A DNA stretch of 64,000 nucleotides from Clostridiales bacterium (GCA_004556925.1 SFFI01000011.1:18288-82287), one strand, 5' to 3'; numbered from the stretch's first letter, positions 35,337 through 44,403 are shown. Numbers and translations are program-made. Notes: generated by a model from the sequence alone, not told the origin.

Positions 35337-36664
35337 TCACATTCTTGGGGCAGGAGGGTAACCTGGGCGCAGAGGGGGGAGCCTTTCATGTGCTGTGAGG
35401 CATAGCTGAGTCCGTTGGACCGGTAGTTGAGGTGGGGATTGTCAATTTGCTGAGGGTCGCCCAGGAGCACGACCTTGCTGCCTTGGCCTACGCGGGTGAT
35501 GATACCCTTGACTTGGTTGGGGCTGAGGTTTTGGGCTTCGTCCAGGATAAACCAGGTATTGCAAATCGACCTGCCCCGCATGAAGTTCATGGCCTCTGCC
35601 GTGACAATTCCTGCTTCTAAGAGATAGTCTATGCGAGACCGGACCTCCTGCTCCTGCTTAAAATCCTTGTTGTTTTCTGTAGACAAAAGGTTTTCCAGGT
35701 TATCGATAATGGGCCGGAGTAGGGGTGAGATCTTCTCTTGCTCGCTACCGGGCAAAAAGCCGATGTCTTTGTCAAATTGGGCATTGGGCCGCGAAATGAG
35801 AATCTTGCGGTAGACTTTTTCGCCTTCCAGGACCCGGTCGAGCCCCACGGCCAGGGCGTAAAAGGTTTTGGCGGTACCAGCAGGACCCTTGACGATGACT
35901 AGAGGGGCTTCATCTATCGGTAGCATGAGGGCTTCTTGCAAGAAGTATTGGCCTACTGAACGTGGTTTTACCCCAAAGGGGCGCTCATCTTGGTAGGTGA
36001 GGGGAATCAGGCGGCCTTGACGATACCGACCCAGCATGGTCTTTTTGGTTTGGGTATCGGACCGCAGGATGATAAATTGATGGTCGTAAAAATCCACGGG
36101 CTGCCGGTCTCCAACCTCGTTTGTCACGTAAGCCAGGCTGGCATCAAGACCTTCATTCTTGAAGTTATCTAGCGCCTCATCTGGTACATACACTTCTTTG
36201 CGGCCACTATAAATCGTTTCTTGCGGATCAATTTGGTCAGTGGTGAAGTCTTCAGCTAGGAGACCTAAAATTTGGGCCTTGATCCTGAGTACAATGTCTC
36301 TAGTGACGAGGATAACCTGACCGCCTTGGTCTGCCAGCCCCTTAGTGACTTGAAGGATGCGGCGGTCCCTATTCATTTGATCTAGTCCCGGAGGCAGGTC
36401 TACCTCCCGGTGATTAATTTCTATGCGCAGACTGCCGCCTGAGGGCAGATCTATCCCTGAGCAAAGTTGCCCTTTCAGGCGCAGGGCCTCTAGCTTGCGG
36501 ATGACTGCACGCGCGTTAGCGCCCGTTTCACCTTCGGCCATCTTAAGCCCGTCCAGCTCCTCTAAGACTGCGAGCGGGAGGACAATATGGTTATCTTCAA
36601 AGGAGTCTAGAGCGTGAGGTGCATCAATAAGGATATTTGTATCCAAGACATAAGTTTTTTGCAT
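35297..36664 (-). CDS. PhoH-family ATPase with an N-terminal PIN domain
   Basis: A 455-residue cytoplasmic protein with the PhoH2 architecture. A PIN nuclease-like domain occupies residues 1-140 (VLDTNILIDAPHAL carries the first acidic residue, and VTRDIVLRIKAQ a later one). A PhoH P-loop domain follows, with Walker A GPAGTAKT at about residue 260 and Walker B WFILDEAQNL. Such proteins are thought to be RNA helicase-nucleases linked to toxin-antitoxin or RNA metabolism. Start ATG with AAAGGA. The C-terminal 13 codons form part of a tandem repeat continuing downstream. Confidence 0.92.
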   Translation of the reverse strand: MQKTYVLDTNILIDAPHALDSFEDNHIVLPLAVLEELDGLKMAEGETGANARAVIRKLEALRLKGQLCSGIDLPSGGSLRIEINHREVDLPPGLDQMNRDRRILQVTKGLADQGGQVILVTRDIVLRIKAQILGLLAEDFTTDQIDPQETIYSGRKEVYVPDEALDNFKNEGLDASLAYVTNEVGDRQPVDFYDHQFIILRSDTQTKKTMLGRYRQGRLIPLTYQDERPFGVKPRSVGQYFLQEALMLPIDEAPLVIVKGPAGTAKTFYALAVGLDRVLEGEKVYRKILISRPNAQFDKDIGFLPGSEQEKISPLLRPIIDNLENLLSTENNKDFKQEQEVRSRIDYLLEAGIVTAEAMNFMRGRSICNTWFILDEAQNLSPNQVKGIITRVGQGSKVVLLGDPQQIDNPHLNYRSNGLSYASQHMKGSPLCAQVTLLPQECERSDLALDAALRI

Positions 36665-36783
36665 GGGCGCATCCTTTCTTAGTGATAAGTTAAGTATGCG
36701 TTGACTCTTTTAGTCCTGGGCTAAGGGGGCGTTAATTGTAGGTAAGCTCAGGCCTGCCAGCTTGTTGTAAACCAGGTGTGAAC

Positions 36784-36813
36784 TTGCGAGACTGCAGGAG
36801 ATACGGCTAAAAT
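36784..36813 (+). promoter_or_regulatory. Probable promoter of the CXXC/polyferredoxin operon
   Basis: TTGCGA (36784-36789), an 18-base spacer and TAAAAT (36808-36813), 30 bases before the mini-protein start. Confidence 0.45.
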
Positions 36814-36842
36814 GCTAGCAAGAGTGCGATAAGGAGATTTTT

Positions 36843-36989
36843 ATGACCCATAGTAAACAACAACGGCTTCGCTTTGGCCTTGCAGCTTTGGCTGCTGCTG
36901 GCCTCATTTATGGACTGGCCAGCGGCCAAGCCCAAGCTGTCTGGCAGAAGGCGGTTTTTATCTGCATGGAATGCATTGGCATCGGTTAA
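36843..36989 (+). CDS. CD1871A-type CXXC mini-protein
   Basis: A 48-residue protein. One hydrophobic segment (FGLAALAAAGLIYGLASG) is followed by AVWQKAVFICMECIGIG, with the CxxC at residues 42-45 of the extreme C-terminus. This layout matches the small CD1871A-family CXXC proteins of clostridia, recognised from memory. ATG follows ATAAGGAG. The neighbours, a polyferredoxin membrane protein and a thioredoxin lipoprotein, suggest a thiol or Fe-S redox relay at the membrane. With a single N-terminal helix the CxxC end could be on either side of the membrane. Confidence 0.72.
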   Translation: MTHSKQQRLRFGLAALAAAGLIYGLASGQAQAVWQKAVFICMECIGIG

Positions 36990-37023
36990 GGCAGGTCAGA
37001 ATCTATTTAACCTGGTCTAAGGC

Positions 37024-37064
37024 ACAGGTGAAAGCCCCGCGGCTCATATAGATCCGCGGACCTA
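37024..37064 (+). other. Hairpin in the leader between the CXXC mini-protein and the polyferredoxin gene
   Basis: CCGCGG (37037-37042) pairs with CCGCGG (37054-37059), extended by AGGT (37026-37029) and ACCT (37060-37063) across a bulge. It is within the 109-base gap between the genes and has no T-run. Possibly an mRNA processing or stability structure. Confidence 0.4.
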
Positions 37065-37098
37065 CCTGATGCCTTATCAAAAAGTTTGAGGAGCAATT

Positions 37099-38037
37099 AT
37101 GCCTGTAAGCAGTACAACAAAATCCCCCATCCATACCCCAAAGCCTCAAGAGCGGCTGAAGAAGAGTGAACAGAAGCGAAACCTTTTTCAAACGGGGTTT
37201 TTTCTCCTAACCAATGGCCAACTTTCGGGCTATGTTACGGGACAGATTTACCGCGGCCCGGCAAAACATATGTGTGTTCCGGGACTCAACTGTTATTCTT
37301 GCCCAGGGGCTTTGGGAGCCTGTCCTATGGGGTCCCTGCAATCCGGCCTTTATGATACGCGCCAGCTTTTTCCTTTTTATGTCCTGTCCCTCTTATGCTT
37401 TTTCGGTCTCCTTTTTGGCCGCCTGGTTTGTGGCCTGCTCTGCCCCTTTGGCTTTTTGCAGGATCTCCTGGCCAAAATCCCCGTGAAAAAATACCGGCTG
37501 GAAGTGCAGAAACCTCAACTTGACCGCACCCTCCGTTATTTCAAGTATGCTATCCTCCTTTTATTAGTTTTCATGCTGCCCTTTATGGGACGCTTCCTGC
37601 CCAGCTTCATGAAGCCCTGGTTTTGCAAGTATGTCTGCCCCTCCGGCACTATCCTGGCCGGCTGGCCCATGGTCAGTCTGAACCCTAGCCTGCAAGGCCA
37701 GATTGGCTGGCTCTTCGGCTGGAAATCTCTTTTGGCCATAGCCATCGTGGTGGGGGCTATCTTTATTCCGCGTTTTTTCTGCCGCTATCTTTGTCCTCTG
37801 GGGGCCTTTTACGGCTTGTTTAATAAATTTGCCTTTTTCCGTTTGAGCTACCAGGCCAGTAGTTGCATCCAGTGTGGAGCCTGCAAGCGGACTTGTCCTA
37901 TGGGGATTGACATGCCCCGGCAAAATCAGAGCGCAGAATGTGTACGCTGCGGACGCTGTGCTGCGGTCTGCCCCACGAGTTGTTTGCACACGGGTTTTAA
38001 GACGCCAGACACTCCTGGTGTTGCTAAATGTGACTAA
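37099..38037 (+). CDS. 4Fe-4S polyferredoxin membrane protein (NapH/CcoG-like)
   Basis: A 312-residue protein with four or five membrane helices and many Cys. CNYSCPGALGACPMGS-like sequence (CYSCPGALGACPMG), LVCGLLCPFGFLQDLL, CKYVCPSGTILAG and CRYLCPLGAFYGLFNK are the conserved Cys-Pro motifs of NapH/MauN-type electron-transfer proteins. The C-terminus has two canonical ferredoxin motifs, CIQCGACKRTCPMGID and CVRCGRCAAVCPTSCL, each able to hold a [4Fe-4S] cluster. It probably passes electrons from the cytoplasm to a membrane or outside acceptor, perhaps the thioredoxin lipoprotein encoded next. ATG with TTGAGGAG upstream. Confidence 0.9.
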   Translation: MPVSSTTKSPIHTPKPQERLKKSEQKRNLFQTGFFLLTNGQLSGYVTGQIYRGPAKHMCVPGLNCYSCPGALGACPMGSLQSGLYDTRQLFPFYVLSLLCFFGLLFGRLVCGLLCPFGFLQDLLAKIPVKKYRLEVQKPQLDRTLRYFKYAILLLLVFMLPFMGRFLPSFMKPWFCKYVCPSGTILAGWPMVSLNPSLQGQIGWLFGWKSLLAIAIVVGAIFIPRFFCRYLCPLGAFYGLFNKFAFFRLSYQASSCIQCGACKRTCPMGIDMPRQNQSAECVRCGRCAAVCPTSCLHTGFKTPDTPGVAKCD

Positions 38038-38187
38038 AGCATGAACTTTCCTGCCTTATCCTTGTGTTGAAATAAAAGTCTATGCTATCGTTTTAGCGTT
38101 CAGGGATTCCTTGCTTCTATGGTGGGGGACCTTGGGCTACAAGTACGACAAAGCATACATAGCAATGTTTTAATGTGAGGTAATGAC

Positions 38188-38862
38188 ATGCGATATCATA
38201 AATTTTATCTAGTACTCGTCTCTGTACTCGTGCTTAGCTTGGGCCTTGTGGCCTGTGGTCAGCCCGCGAACCCAGACGGCAAGGTTAAACAAGAAGCACC
38301 AAAGGATAGCAAAGCGGCCGAACAGGCTGGCCCCGAAAGCACAGAGGCTGATGCGAGTGCACTGGAAAGTAAGGAGCCGGCAGGTCAAAAGCCTGACAGC
38401 AAGGAGGCAGATGCTTCCCCAGACCAGACTGAAACTGAGGCTACAGAGCTAGAGAGTCTGGTAGAAGAACGGGATACCCTGGATGGGACGGTAACCTACC
38501 AGGTGGTCGTGGCAAAGGAAGATGGGAGCTACAGCTTTCAAGAACTGGCTATCCCTGATTTTTCTGCTTGGGTAGCAGGCCAAAGCAAGCCAGTTTTCGT
38601 GGACTTCTGGGCCCCCTGGTGCCAGCCTTGTGTGATGGCCTCTCCCGAAATAGACAAGCTGGCTTCCAGCTATGGAGAGGACCTTAGAGTGCTGAAGGTC
38701 AATGTTGAGGGCCTGCCCGGAGAGATCGTGGCAGAATATAAGATTTCTGGTATTCCCCGCTTTATTTTATTAAAGGGCCAAGATATAGAAGATGATTGGG
38801 AAGGCTTTAGCCAAGGCCGTTTGGATGAAATCAAGCAGAGCATTGACAAGCTCATCGGCTAA
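38188..38862 (+). CDS. Thioredoxin-like lipoprotein
   Basis: A 224-residue exported lipoprotein. The signal peptide ends in the lipobox LVAC (Cys23), followed by a highly charged spacer rich in Glu, Lys and Ala (to about residue 95). The thioredoxin domain at about 115-224 has FVDFWAPWCQPCVMASPEID with the active-site pair at about residues 145 and 148, and the cis-Pro in ISGIPRFILL. It should act as an outside disulfide reductase or oxidase. The position directly after the polyferredoxin suggests it is the electron acceptor. It is 150 bases behind that gene, with a good hairpin terminator after it. Confidence 0.9.
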   Translation: MRYHKFYLVLVSVLVLSLGLVACGQPANPDGKVKQEAPKDSKAAEQAGPESTEADASALESKEPAGQKPDSKEADASPDQTETEATELESLVEERDTLDGTVTYQVVVAKEDGSYSFQELAIPDFSAWVAGQSKPVFVDFWAPWCQPCVMASPEIDKLASSYGEDLRVLKVNVEGLPGEIVAEYKISGIPRFILLKGQDIEDDWEGFSQGRLDEIKQSIDKLIG

Positions 38863-38900
38863 AGGCTACCGTAAAATCTTAGGTAAATGTTACAGACTAT

Positions 38901-38942
38901 AAAGGGTGGCCGTCAGCAGACTTGCTGACGGCCACCCTTTTA
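38901..38942. terminator. Strong bidirectional terminator
   Basis: An 18-bp stem, AAAGGGTGGCCGTCAGCA (38901-38918) with TGCTGACGGCCACCCTTT (38923-38940), flanked by T or A runs on both sides. It separates the redox operon from the convergent glnS. Confidence 0.92.
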
Positions 38943-38994
38943 CGCTACAAAAGAAGTTTTAGAGCCAGGCTTGGTTTTTCCAGCCTATACCCCG

Positions 38995-40713
38995 CTAGGC
39001 GTTGGGGCTTTCCTGGGGCTTGTAGGATTCCCTAAGGCCCACTGATCGGTTAAAAACAGGGTGGTCGTCACGGTCATCTTCCGAATCCACACAGAAATAG
39101 CCCTGACGCATGAATTGCCAAGAAGCATCCTTGCGGTGGTCATAAAGCCATGCTTCCAGTTTGCAGCCTTGGAGGACCTGGACAGACTCAGGATTAATGA
39201 GCTCGGTGTAGTCTTTTTCGCCGTCGTCTGGGTTTTCTACGGTGAAGAGCTTGTCGTAGAGGCGAAGTTCGGCATCCTGGCTGCTTGTGCTGTCAACCCA
39301 ATGGATGGTGCCCCGGACCTTTTCACCCTCCCGGGCCTGGCCGCCACGGGTTTCCGGATCGTATTCCGCTGTGACATAGAGGATGTTGCCCTCTTCGTCT
39401 TTGACGCAGCCTGTACACTCCACGATATAGGCCCCACGCAGGCGAACCTTGTTGCCAGGGTAGAGGCGACGGTATTTCTTGGGTGGGACTTCTTCAAAGT
39501 CATCTGCTTCAATCCAGATTTCGCGCGAGAAGCTAGTCAGGTGGGTGCCTAGTTCAGGTTTTTGAGGATGGTTTTCTACTTCTAGCTCTTCTACCTGGCC
39601 TTCCGGATAGTTTGTGATGACCAGCTTAAGCGGGTGCAGGACGGCCATACCACGCAGAGCGGTTTCGTTTAAGTCTTCGCGCAGGCAGTATTCCAAGAAG
39701 TCATAGGAGACGACAGAATCTACCTTGGATACCCCAATCCCATTGCAGAAGTTAAAAATAGCTTTGGGTGTGTAGCCCCGGCGGCGTAAACCGGACAGGG
39801 TAGGCATCCGGGGGTCGTCCCAACCTGAGACAACGTGGGATTCCACTAGCTGCCGCAGTTTGCGTTTGGACATGACGGTGTAATCCAGGTTCAGCCGGGC
39901 AAATTCAATCTGCCGAGGCTTGCTGGGGCAGGAAATATTTTGAACCACCCAATCATACAGGGGGCGGTGGTCCTCAAATTCCAGGGAGCAGAGCGAGTGG
40001 GTGATGCCCTCAATCGCATCCTCAATCGGGTGGGCGAAGTCATACATGGGGTAGATGCACCATTCACTGCCTGTGCGGTGGTGCTCTAGATGGCTGATCC
40101 GGTAGATGACGGGGTCCCGCATATTCATATTGCCAGAGGACATATCAATTTTAGCTCGCAGGGTCATAGAACCGTCAGGGAATTCCCCCGCCTTCATGCG
40201 GCTAAAGAGGTCTAAGCTTTCTTCGATAGGGCGGTTGCGCCAGGGAGACTCTTTACCAGGTTCTGTTAGGGTGCCACGATGGAGGCGGATTTCCTCCGCA
40301 CTTTCTTCGCAGACAAAGGCTAAGCCCTTTTGAATAAGCTCCTGGGCATAAGCGTACATTTGGTCAAAGTAGTCGGAAGCATGGAAGAAGCGATCACCCC
40401 AATCATAGCCCAGCCATTTGACATCTTTTTGGATTTGTTGGACAAAGTGATCTTCTTCCTTAGCTGGGTTGGTGTCATCCATGCGGAGGTTGCAGAGCCC
40501 GTCATATTTGAGCGCTGTGGTGAAGTTAATATAGATGGCCTTGGCGTGGCCAATGTGCAGGTAACCGTTGGGTTCCGGTGGGAACCGAGTATGAATGCGT
40601 TGCTCGTAGCTACGCTCACCAGGTTTCAAGTCTTCATCAATAAAGTCATGGATGAAGTTGCTGCGGACTTGTATGGCCTCGGGGTTAGCGACAATTGGTT
40701 TTTCTTCTGACAT
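38995..40713 (-). CDS. glnS: Glutaminyl-tRNA synthetase
   Basis: A 572-residue class I synthetase that charges tRNA-Gln with glutamine. It has PPEPNGYLHIGHAKAI (HIGH motif), a KMSKS-type loop VMSKRKL and the bacterial anticodon-binding beta domains. Start: the ATG at 40713 follows AGAGGAAG, and the residues after it (MSEEKPIVANP) fit the usual N-terminus; an upstream in-frame ATG at 40800 is less likely. It follows gltX on the same strand with a 93-base gap. Having both gltX and glnS is less usual for Firmicutes, many of which use GatCAB for Gln-tRNA. Confidence 0.96.
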   Translation of the reverse strand: MSEEKPIVANPEAIQVRSNFIHDFIDEDLKPGERSYEQRIHTRFPPEPNGYLHIGHAKAIYINFTTALKYDGLCNLRMDDTNPAKEEDHFVQQIQKDVKWLGYDWGDRFFHASDYFDQMYAYAQELIQKGLAFVCEESAEEIRLHRGTLTEPGKESPWRNRPIEESLDLFSRMKAGEFPDGSMTLRAKIDMSSGNMNMRDPVIYRISHLEHHRTGSEWCIYPMYDFAHPIEDAIEGITHSLCSLEFEDHRPLYDWVVQNISCPSKPRQIEFARLNLDYTVMSKRKLRQLVESHVVSGWDDPRMPTLSGLRRRGYTPKAIFNFCNGIGVSKVDSVVSYDFLEYCLREDLNETALRGMAVLHPLKLVITNYPEGQVEELEVENHPQKPELGTHLTSFSREIWIEADDFEEVPPKKYRRLYPGNKVRLRGAYIVECTGCVKDEEGNILYVTAEYDPETRGGQAREGEKVRGTIHWVDSTSSQDAELRLYDKLFTVENPDDGEKDYTELINPESVQVLQGCKLEAWLYDHRKDASWQFMRQGYFCVDSEDDRDDHPVFNRSVGLRESYKPQESPNA

Positions 40714-40806
40714 ACTTTCTTCCTCTGTGTTCTCTATTTCAGTTAACGGAATTTCGATCTTTGGCTTCAGATAAGCCTGCTGGGTCTGAACAAGCCGCAA
40801 TCTGAG

Positions 40807-42285
40807 CTAAGCTTGGGGGTGGGATGCTAGATAATCTGCGAGAATTTTTTGCCCAGCTTTTAGGCGTTTCATACTCTCTTCACGGCCCAAAATCATCATA
40901 ATCTCAATGGCTCCGCCAGGGGTGACATTTTGACCAGATAAGGCAATGCGGGGAGGGCCCATGACCTGGCCGGTCTTCCAGCCTCTAGCTGGGCCCAGGT
41001 CCATGAGGGCCTGGTGGACAGTCTCCCGCTTAAAATCAGGCAGTTGGTCCAAGAGGTCAATTTCTACGTCCAAGATTTCCTTGGCCAAGGCGGGTGTGAG
41101 CTTTTGCCGCTTATTGTTAAAGAGTTCAGCCTCGTAGGGGGTCGTCTCCTTGAGGAAACCCAGCATTTCAGGGAACTGCTGGGGGGTTTCCATGCGGCTT
41201 TGCAGGATCTCTGCCAGGACATCTAAGTCATAGGCCTGGCTACCAAAGAAGGCATCCGAGAAAGGCTTAAGCCAGGCCTTAAAGTCCCCGGCTGTCATGG
41301 CCTGAATGTATTGGGCGTTGTACCAAGCCAGCTTTTGATAGTCAAAAACAGCAGGAGACTTGCTGATGTGGCTTTCATCAAAGACTTGGCGCAGTTCTTC
41401 TAAACTAAAAATTTCCCGTGTATCAGAGCCGGGTGCCCAGCCCAGGAAGGCCAGGTAATTCACAATGGCGGTGACCAGATATCCTTCCTCCACGAGGTCT
41501 TGGAAGGAGGTGGCTCCGTGGCGCTTGGAGAGTTTTTTGCCATCTGTACCCAAAATGAGGGGCAGGTGTACGTATTGAGGGGGTTCCCAACCCAGGGCCT
41601 TGTAGAGCAGGTTGTACTTGGGGGTAGAGGAGAGGTATTCGGATCCGCGTACGACGTGGGTAATTCCCATTTCATGGTCGTCGATAACATTGGCAAAATT
41701 GTAGGTGGGGAAGCCGTCGGTCTTCAGCAGGATCTGGTCTTCCAGGTCTTCGTTGGCGACGGTGATTTCCCCGTAAACCAAGTCTTGGAAAGTCGTTTCA
41801 CCCTCTAAAGGCATCTTCTGCCGGATAACGTAAGGTTTGCCTGCAGCCAGGTTGGCCTCTATCTCCTCAGGGCTTAAGTTGCGGCAGTGGCGGTTATAGC
41901 CATAGGTGTTTTGCCCATCCGGCCCTTCGGTCGCTTGGGCTTCTAAAGACTCCTTCGAGCAGAAGCAACGGTAGGCCTTGCCCTCAGCCACCAGCTTTTC
42001 TGCATAGGGCTTGTAGTGGTCTAGCCTCTGGCTTTGTACGTAAGGGCCCACGGGGCCGCCCACATCGGGGCCCTCGTCATGGGTCAAGCCGCATGCAGCC
42101 AGGGTCTGGTAAATGACATCTACCGCCCCTTCCACCTTGCGTTCTTGGTCCGTATCTTCGATGCGCAGAATGAACTGTCCATCTTTTCTTTTGCTGATCA
42201 GCCAGGTGTACAAGGCCGACCGCAGGTTGCCAATGTGCATAAAGCCTGTGGGGCTAGGGGCAAAACGAGTTCTACGGGTGGTCAT
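40807..42285 (-). CDS. gltX: Glutamyl-tRNA synthetase
   Basis: A 492-residue class I synthetase. FAPSPTGFMHIGNLRSALY gives the HIGH-type motif and KKLSKRHG the KMSKS-type loop; the middle has CFCSKESLEAQ. The ATG at 42285 has GAAGGAGACTTT upstream; the frame is open further upstream to 42420 but that part has no synthetase similarity. It is the first gene of the gltX-glnS pair. Confidence 0.97.
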   Translation of the reverse strand: MTTRRTRFAPSPTGFMHIGNLRSALYTWLISKRKDGQFILRIEDTDQERKVEGAVDVIYQTLAACGLTHDEGPDVGGPVGPYVQSQRLDHYKPYAEKLVAEGKAYRCFCSKESLEAQATEGPDGQNTYGYNRHCRNLSPEEIEANLAAGKPYVIRQKMPLEGETTFQDLVYGEITVANEDLEDQILLKTDGFPTYNFANVIDDHEMGITHVVRGSEYLSSTPKYNLLYKALGWEPPQYVHLPLILGTDGKKLSKRHGATSFQDLVEEGYLVTAIVNYLAFLGWAPGSDTREIFSLEELRQVFDESHISKSPAVFDYQKLAWYNAQYIQAMTAGDFKAWLKPFSDAFFGSQAYDLDVLAEILQSRMETPQQFPEMLGFLKETTPYEAELFNNKRQKLTPALAKEILDVEIDLLDQLPDFKRETVHQALMDLGPARGWKTGQVMGPPRIALSGQNVTPGGAIEIMMILGREESMKRLKAGQKILADYLASHPQA

Positions 42286-42471
42286 AAAGTCTCCTTCATG
42301 CACTCTGAGAAGTGCTATATTTGAGGTCCGCGAGCCAGAAAGAGAGGCCAGTGTACACATGCAAACACGTGTAAAGAGGCTAGGCTCTCTTGTCTGTCGT
42401 CCGATCATGTCTTTTCTCAAGATTTTACTCTATCATAAGACAAAAATGACAAAAAGGGGGGAAGTCCTGCC

Positions 42472-43365
42472 ATGCTTGGATATATTCGGCCTTGGACCGA
42501 TGAGCTCTTAATGAAAGACTATAAGCGGTACCGGGCAGTCTACTGTGGGGTCTGTAAGCGCTTAGGGGCCTTGCATGGCCAATTTTCCCGTCTGGCCCTT
42601 TCCTATGACGCTTGCTTTTTAGCCCTATTTTTCCTGGCCTTTGTGGAAGATGAAGCAGAGATGAAGGAGGAGGCCTGTCTTTCCCATCCCTTGACCCGGC
42701 ACCTTACAGCGCAGGCCCATCCTATCCTAGACTTTGCAGCAGGCCTGACCTGCTATCTGGGACTGGCCAAGTTTCGGGATGACAAAAGAGATGGTGAAGC
42801 CCTAACCTCTCTCGTGCCTAGTTTGGTCTTAAGAAGGGGAGGCAAGAAATTCCAGGCAGAGTATCCGGAGTTAGTGCCTCTGATTGAAGCCGAATTGCAG
42901 GCCTCTTGGCAGTACGAGCAGGCCCATGGGGCACAACTCTCACCAAACTCCATTGATCAAGCGGAGCTTTTTGCCCGCGACATGGCAGAAGGCTCTGGTC
43001 GGCTCTTGGCCTTAATTTTTAAGCAAGCGACCCAGCTGAGTAATCCTCAAGTCTTTGGACAGGCCAAGTATATACATATCGCCGAACTCTTAGGCCAGAA
43101 ACTGGGCGCCTGGGTTTACCTTATTGATGCCCTAGACGACAAGGAAGGAGACGAGGCCAAGGACCGTTTTAATCCCTACCGGGGCTTGAGGGCAGAGGAC
43201 TACCTCCCCCTGGCTATGAAGCTGCTGGCTGAAGAACAAGGCCAAGCAGACAGCCTGGCAGCCCTGTTTCCTTATTACAAAGATGCCGCTATAATTGAGA
43301 ATATCTTACATGTGAGCCTGCAACAGCAGGTGAACCGGGTATTAGTAAAGAAGGACAAAGTTTAG
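42472..43365 (+). CDS. DUF5685 family protein
   Basis: A 297-residue protein with no export signal. The N-terminal YRAVYCGVCKRLGALHGQFSR (Cys pair in CGVC) and WVYLIDALDDKEGDEAKDRFNPY in the second half are typical of DUF5685 proteins, which are found in clostridia next to small DnaJ-domain genes. Helical throughout; no known function. The DnaJ-domain gene starts one base after the stop. It is divergent from gltX. Confidence 0.85.
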   Translation: MLGYIRPWTDELLMKDYKRYRAVYCGVCKRLGALHGQFSRLALSYDACFLALFFLAFVEDEAEMKEEACLSHPLTRHLTAQAHPILDFAAGLTCYLGLAKFRDDKRDGEALTSLVPSLVLRRGGKKFQAEYPELVPLIEAELQASWQYEQAHGAQLSPNSIDQAELFARDMAEGSGRLLALIFKQATQLSNPQVFGQAKYIHIAELLGQKLGAWVYLIDALDDKEGDEAKDRFNPYRGLRAEDYLPLAMKLLAEEQGQADSLAALFPYYKDAAIIENILHVSLQQQVNRVLVKKDKV

Positions 43366-43366
43366 C

Positions 43367-43816
43367 GTGGCCACAAAAGATCCTTACAAAGTATTAGGGG
43401 TAGATCCAGATGCCAGCATGGAGGAGGTTAAAAAAGCCTACCGGGCCATGGCGAAGAAATACCACCCCGATAAGCACAACGATCCTATTGCGAAAGAAAT
43501 GGCGGAAGAAAAAATGGCAGAGATTAACACTGCCTATGATGCCATTGAATCTGGCGAGGCCAAGCGGCAGCACAGCCAGTCTAGCTATAACCCCTTTGGG
43601 GAACAGTGGCCCTTCGGCTCGTCCTCCGGCACGGGCAATCCTGGTCAAGGACAAAATCCCTGGCAACACCAGCAGTCTTGGCATGAAGGGCGGACCTATC
43701 GGCAGAGTGGCCCGACCAATCGGGGCGGCTCCTCTTGCTGTGACCAACTTTGTTGTCTATGCATGGCAGATTCCTGCTGTGAATGTATGGGCGGGGACCT
43801 TTGCACCTGTATGTAG
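43367..43816 (+). CDS. Small J-domain protein with a Cys-rich tail
   Basis: A 149-residue protein. A complete J domain is at residues 1-68 with the essential HPD motif in KKYHPDKHND. A Gly/Gln/Ser-rich linker follows. The last 28 residues hold ten cysteines (CCDQLCCLCMADSCCECMGG, then DLCTC). J domains stimulate Hsp70 ATPase; the Cys tail could bind metal or take part in disulfide chemistry. The start is GTG at 43367. It is coupled to DUF5685 (gap of one base) and the next membrane-protein gene begins two bases after its stop, so three genes form one unit. Confidence 0.85.
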   Translation: MATKDPYKVLGVDPDASMEEVKKAYRAMAKKYHPDKHNDPIAKEMAEEKMAEINTAYDAIESGEAKRQHSQSSYNPFGEQWPFGSSSGTGNPGQGQNPWQHQQSWHEGRTYRQSGPTNRGGSSCCDQLCCLCMADSCCECMGGDLCTCM

Positions 43817-43818
43817 GC

Positions 43819-44403
43819 ATGAACAAACGTAGACAAGATCCCCAGGTCAGTGCAGACCAATATTTTGCGGCCAGGGCCAAGACCAAAGACCTCGCTAGGG
43901 CGGGTATCTTTACCGGCCTATCGTGGCTCTGCCTGATACTCGCTGTTGTTCTGCCCCATGTCAGCCTTTCCTTTCGCATAGTAGCGAGTTTTCTGCTTTT
44001 AGCCGCTGTCTTAGGCCAAGGCTTGAAGGCAGGGTCGCTTATCTTCCTGACCACTAATTTGCTCAACCTGGCTTACCCAGGTTTTTTCTTGAATATGCCC
44101 TATACTGTGTACTTCGGACCCTATGTGCTCTTGGCCTTCCTCCTGACCAAGCTTTCTCAGAGAAAATGGCTTATTCCTGTGCGCATTGGCCTGGGTACAC
44201 TTTTGTTTGCTTCTCTCGGCTTGATCTACGGCCGGTCACTTTTTCCGGCAGACTTAGTTAGCCGCTGGCTAGGACCGGGAGCCAACCAGTATTTTTGGCC
44301 CCTCGTTTTCCTGGCTGGCTTGCTCGTGACCTGTACCTATGATTATCTTTTGGCTCTGGTCTCCCTGCTTTATCGGGACCGTCTCGCCAAGTATGTGCCT
44401 TGA
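43819..44403 (+). CDS. Unrecognised integral membrane protein
   Basis: A 194-residue protein with about five to six hydrophobic segments (starting AGIFTGLSWLCLILAVVLP). I do not recognise a family; the size and hydrophobic layout resemble small ECF-like S components but nothing specific supports this. The start is ATG at 43819, two bases behind the J-domain gene. Its TGA stop lies inside the -35 box of the rpmH promoter, so the gene order here is very tight. Confidence 0.65.
   Translation: MNKRRQDPQVSADQYFAARAKTKDLARAGIFTGLSWLCLILAVVLPHVSLSFRIVASFLLLAAVLGQGLKAGSLIFLTTNLLNLAYPGFFLNMPYTVYFGPYVLLAFLLTKLSQRKWLIPVRIGLGTLLFASLGLIYGRSLFPADLVSRWLGPGANQYFWPLVFLAGLLVTCTYDYLLALVSLLYRDRLAKYVP

Noticed and set aside
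40714..40800. Longer N-terminus for glnS starting at 40800
   Set aside because: The extra 29 residues have no synthetase similarity, and the ATG at 40713 has a good Shine-Dalgarno sequence.
42286..42420. Longer N-terminus for gltX starting at 42420
   Set aside because: The catalytic domain begins directly at the ATG at 42285, which has AAGGAG upstream; the upstream extension is unlike any synthetase.
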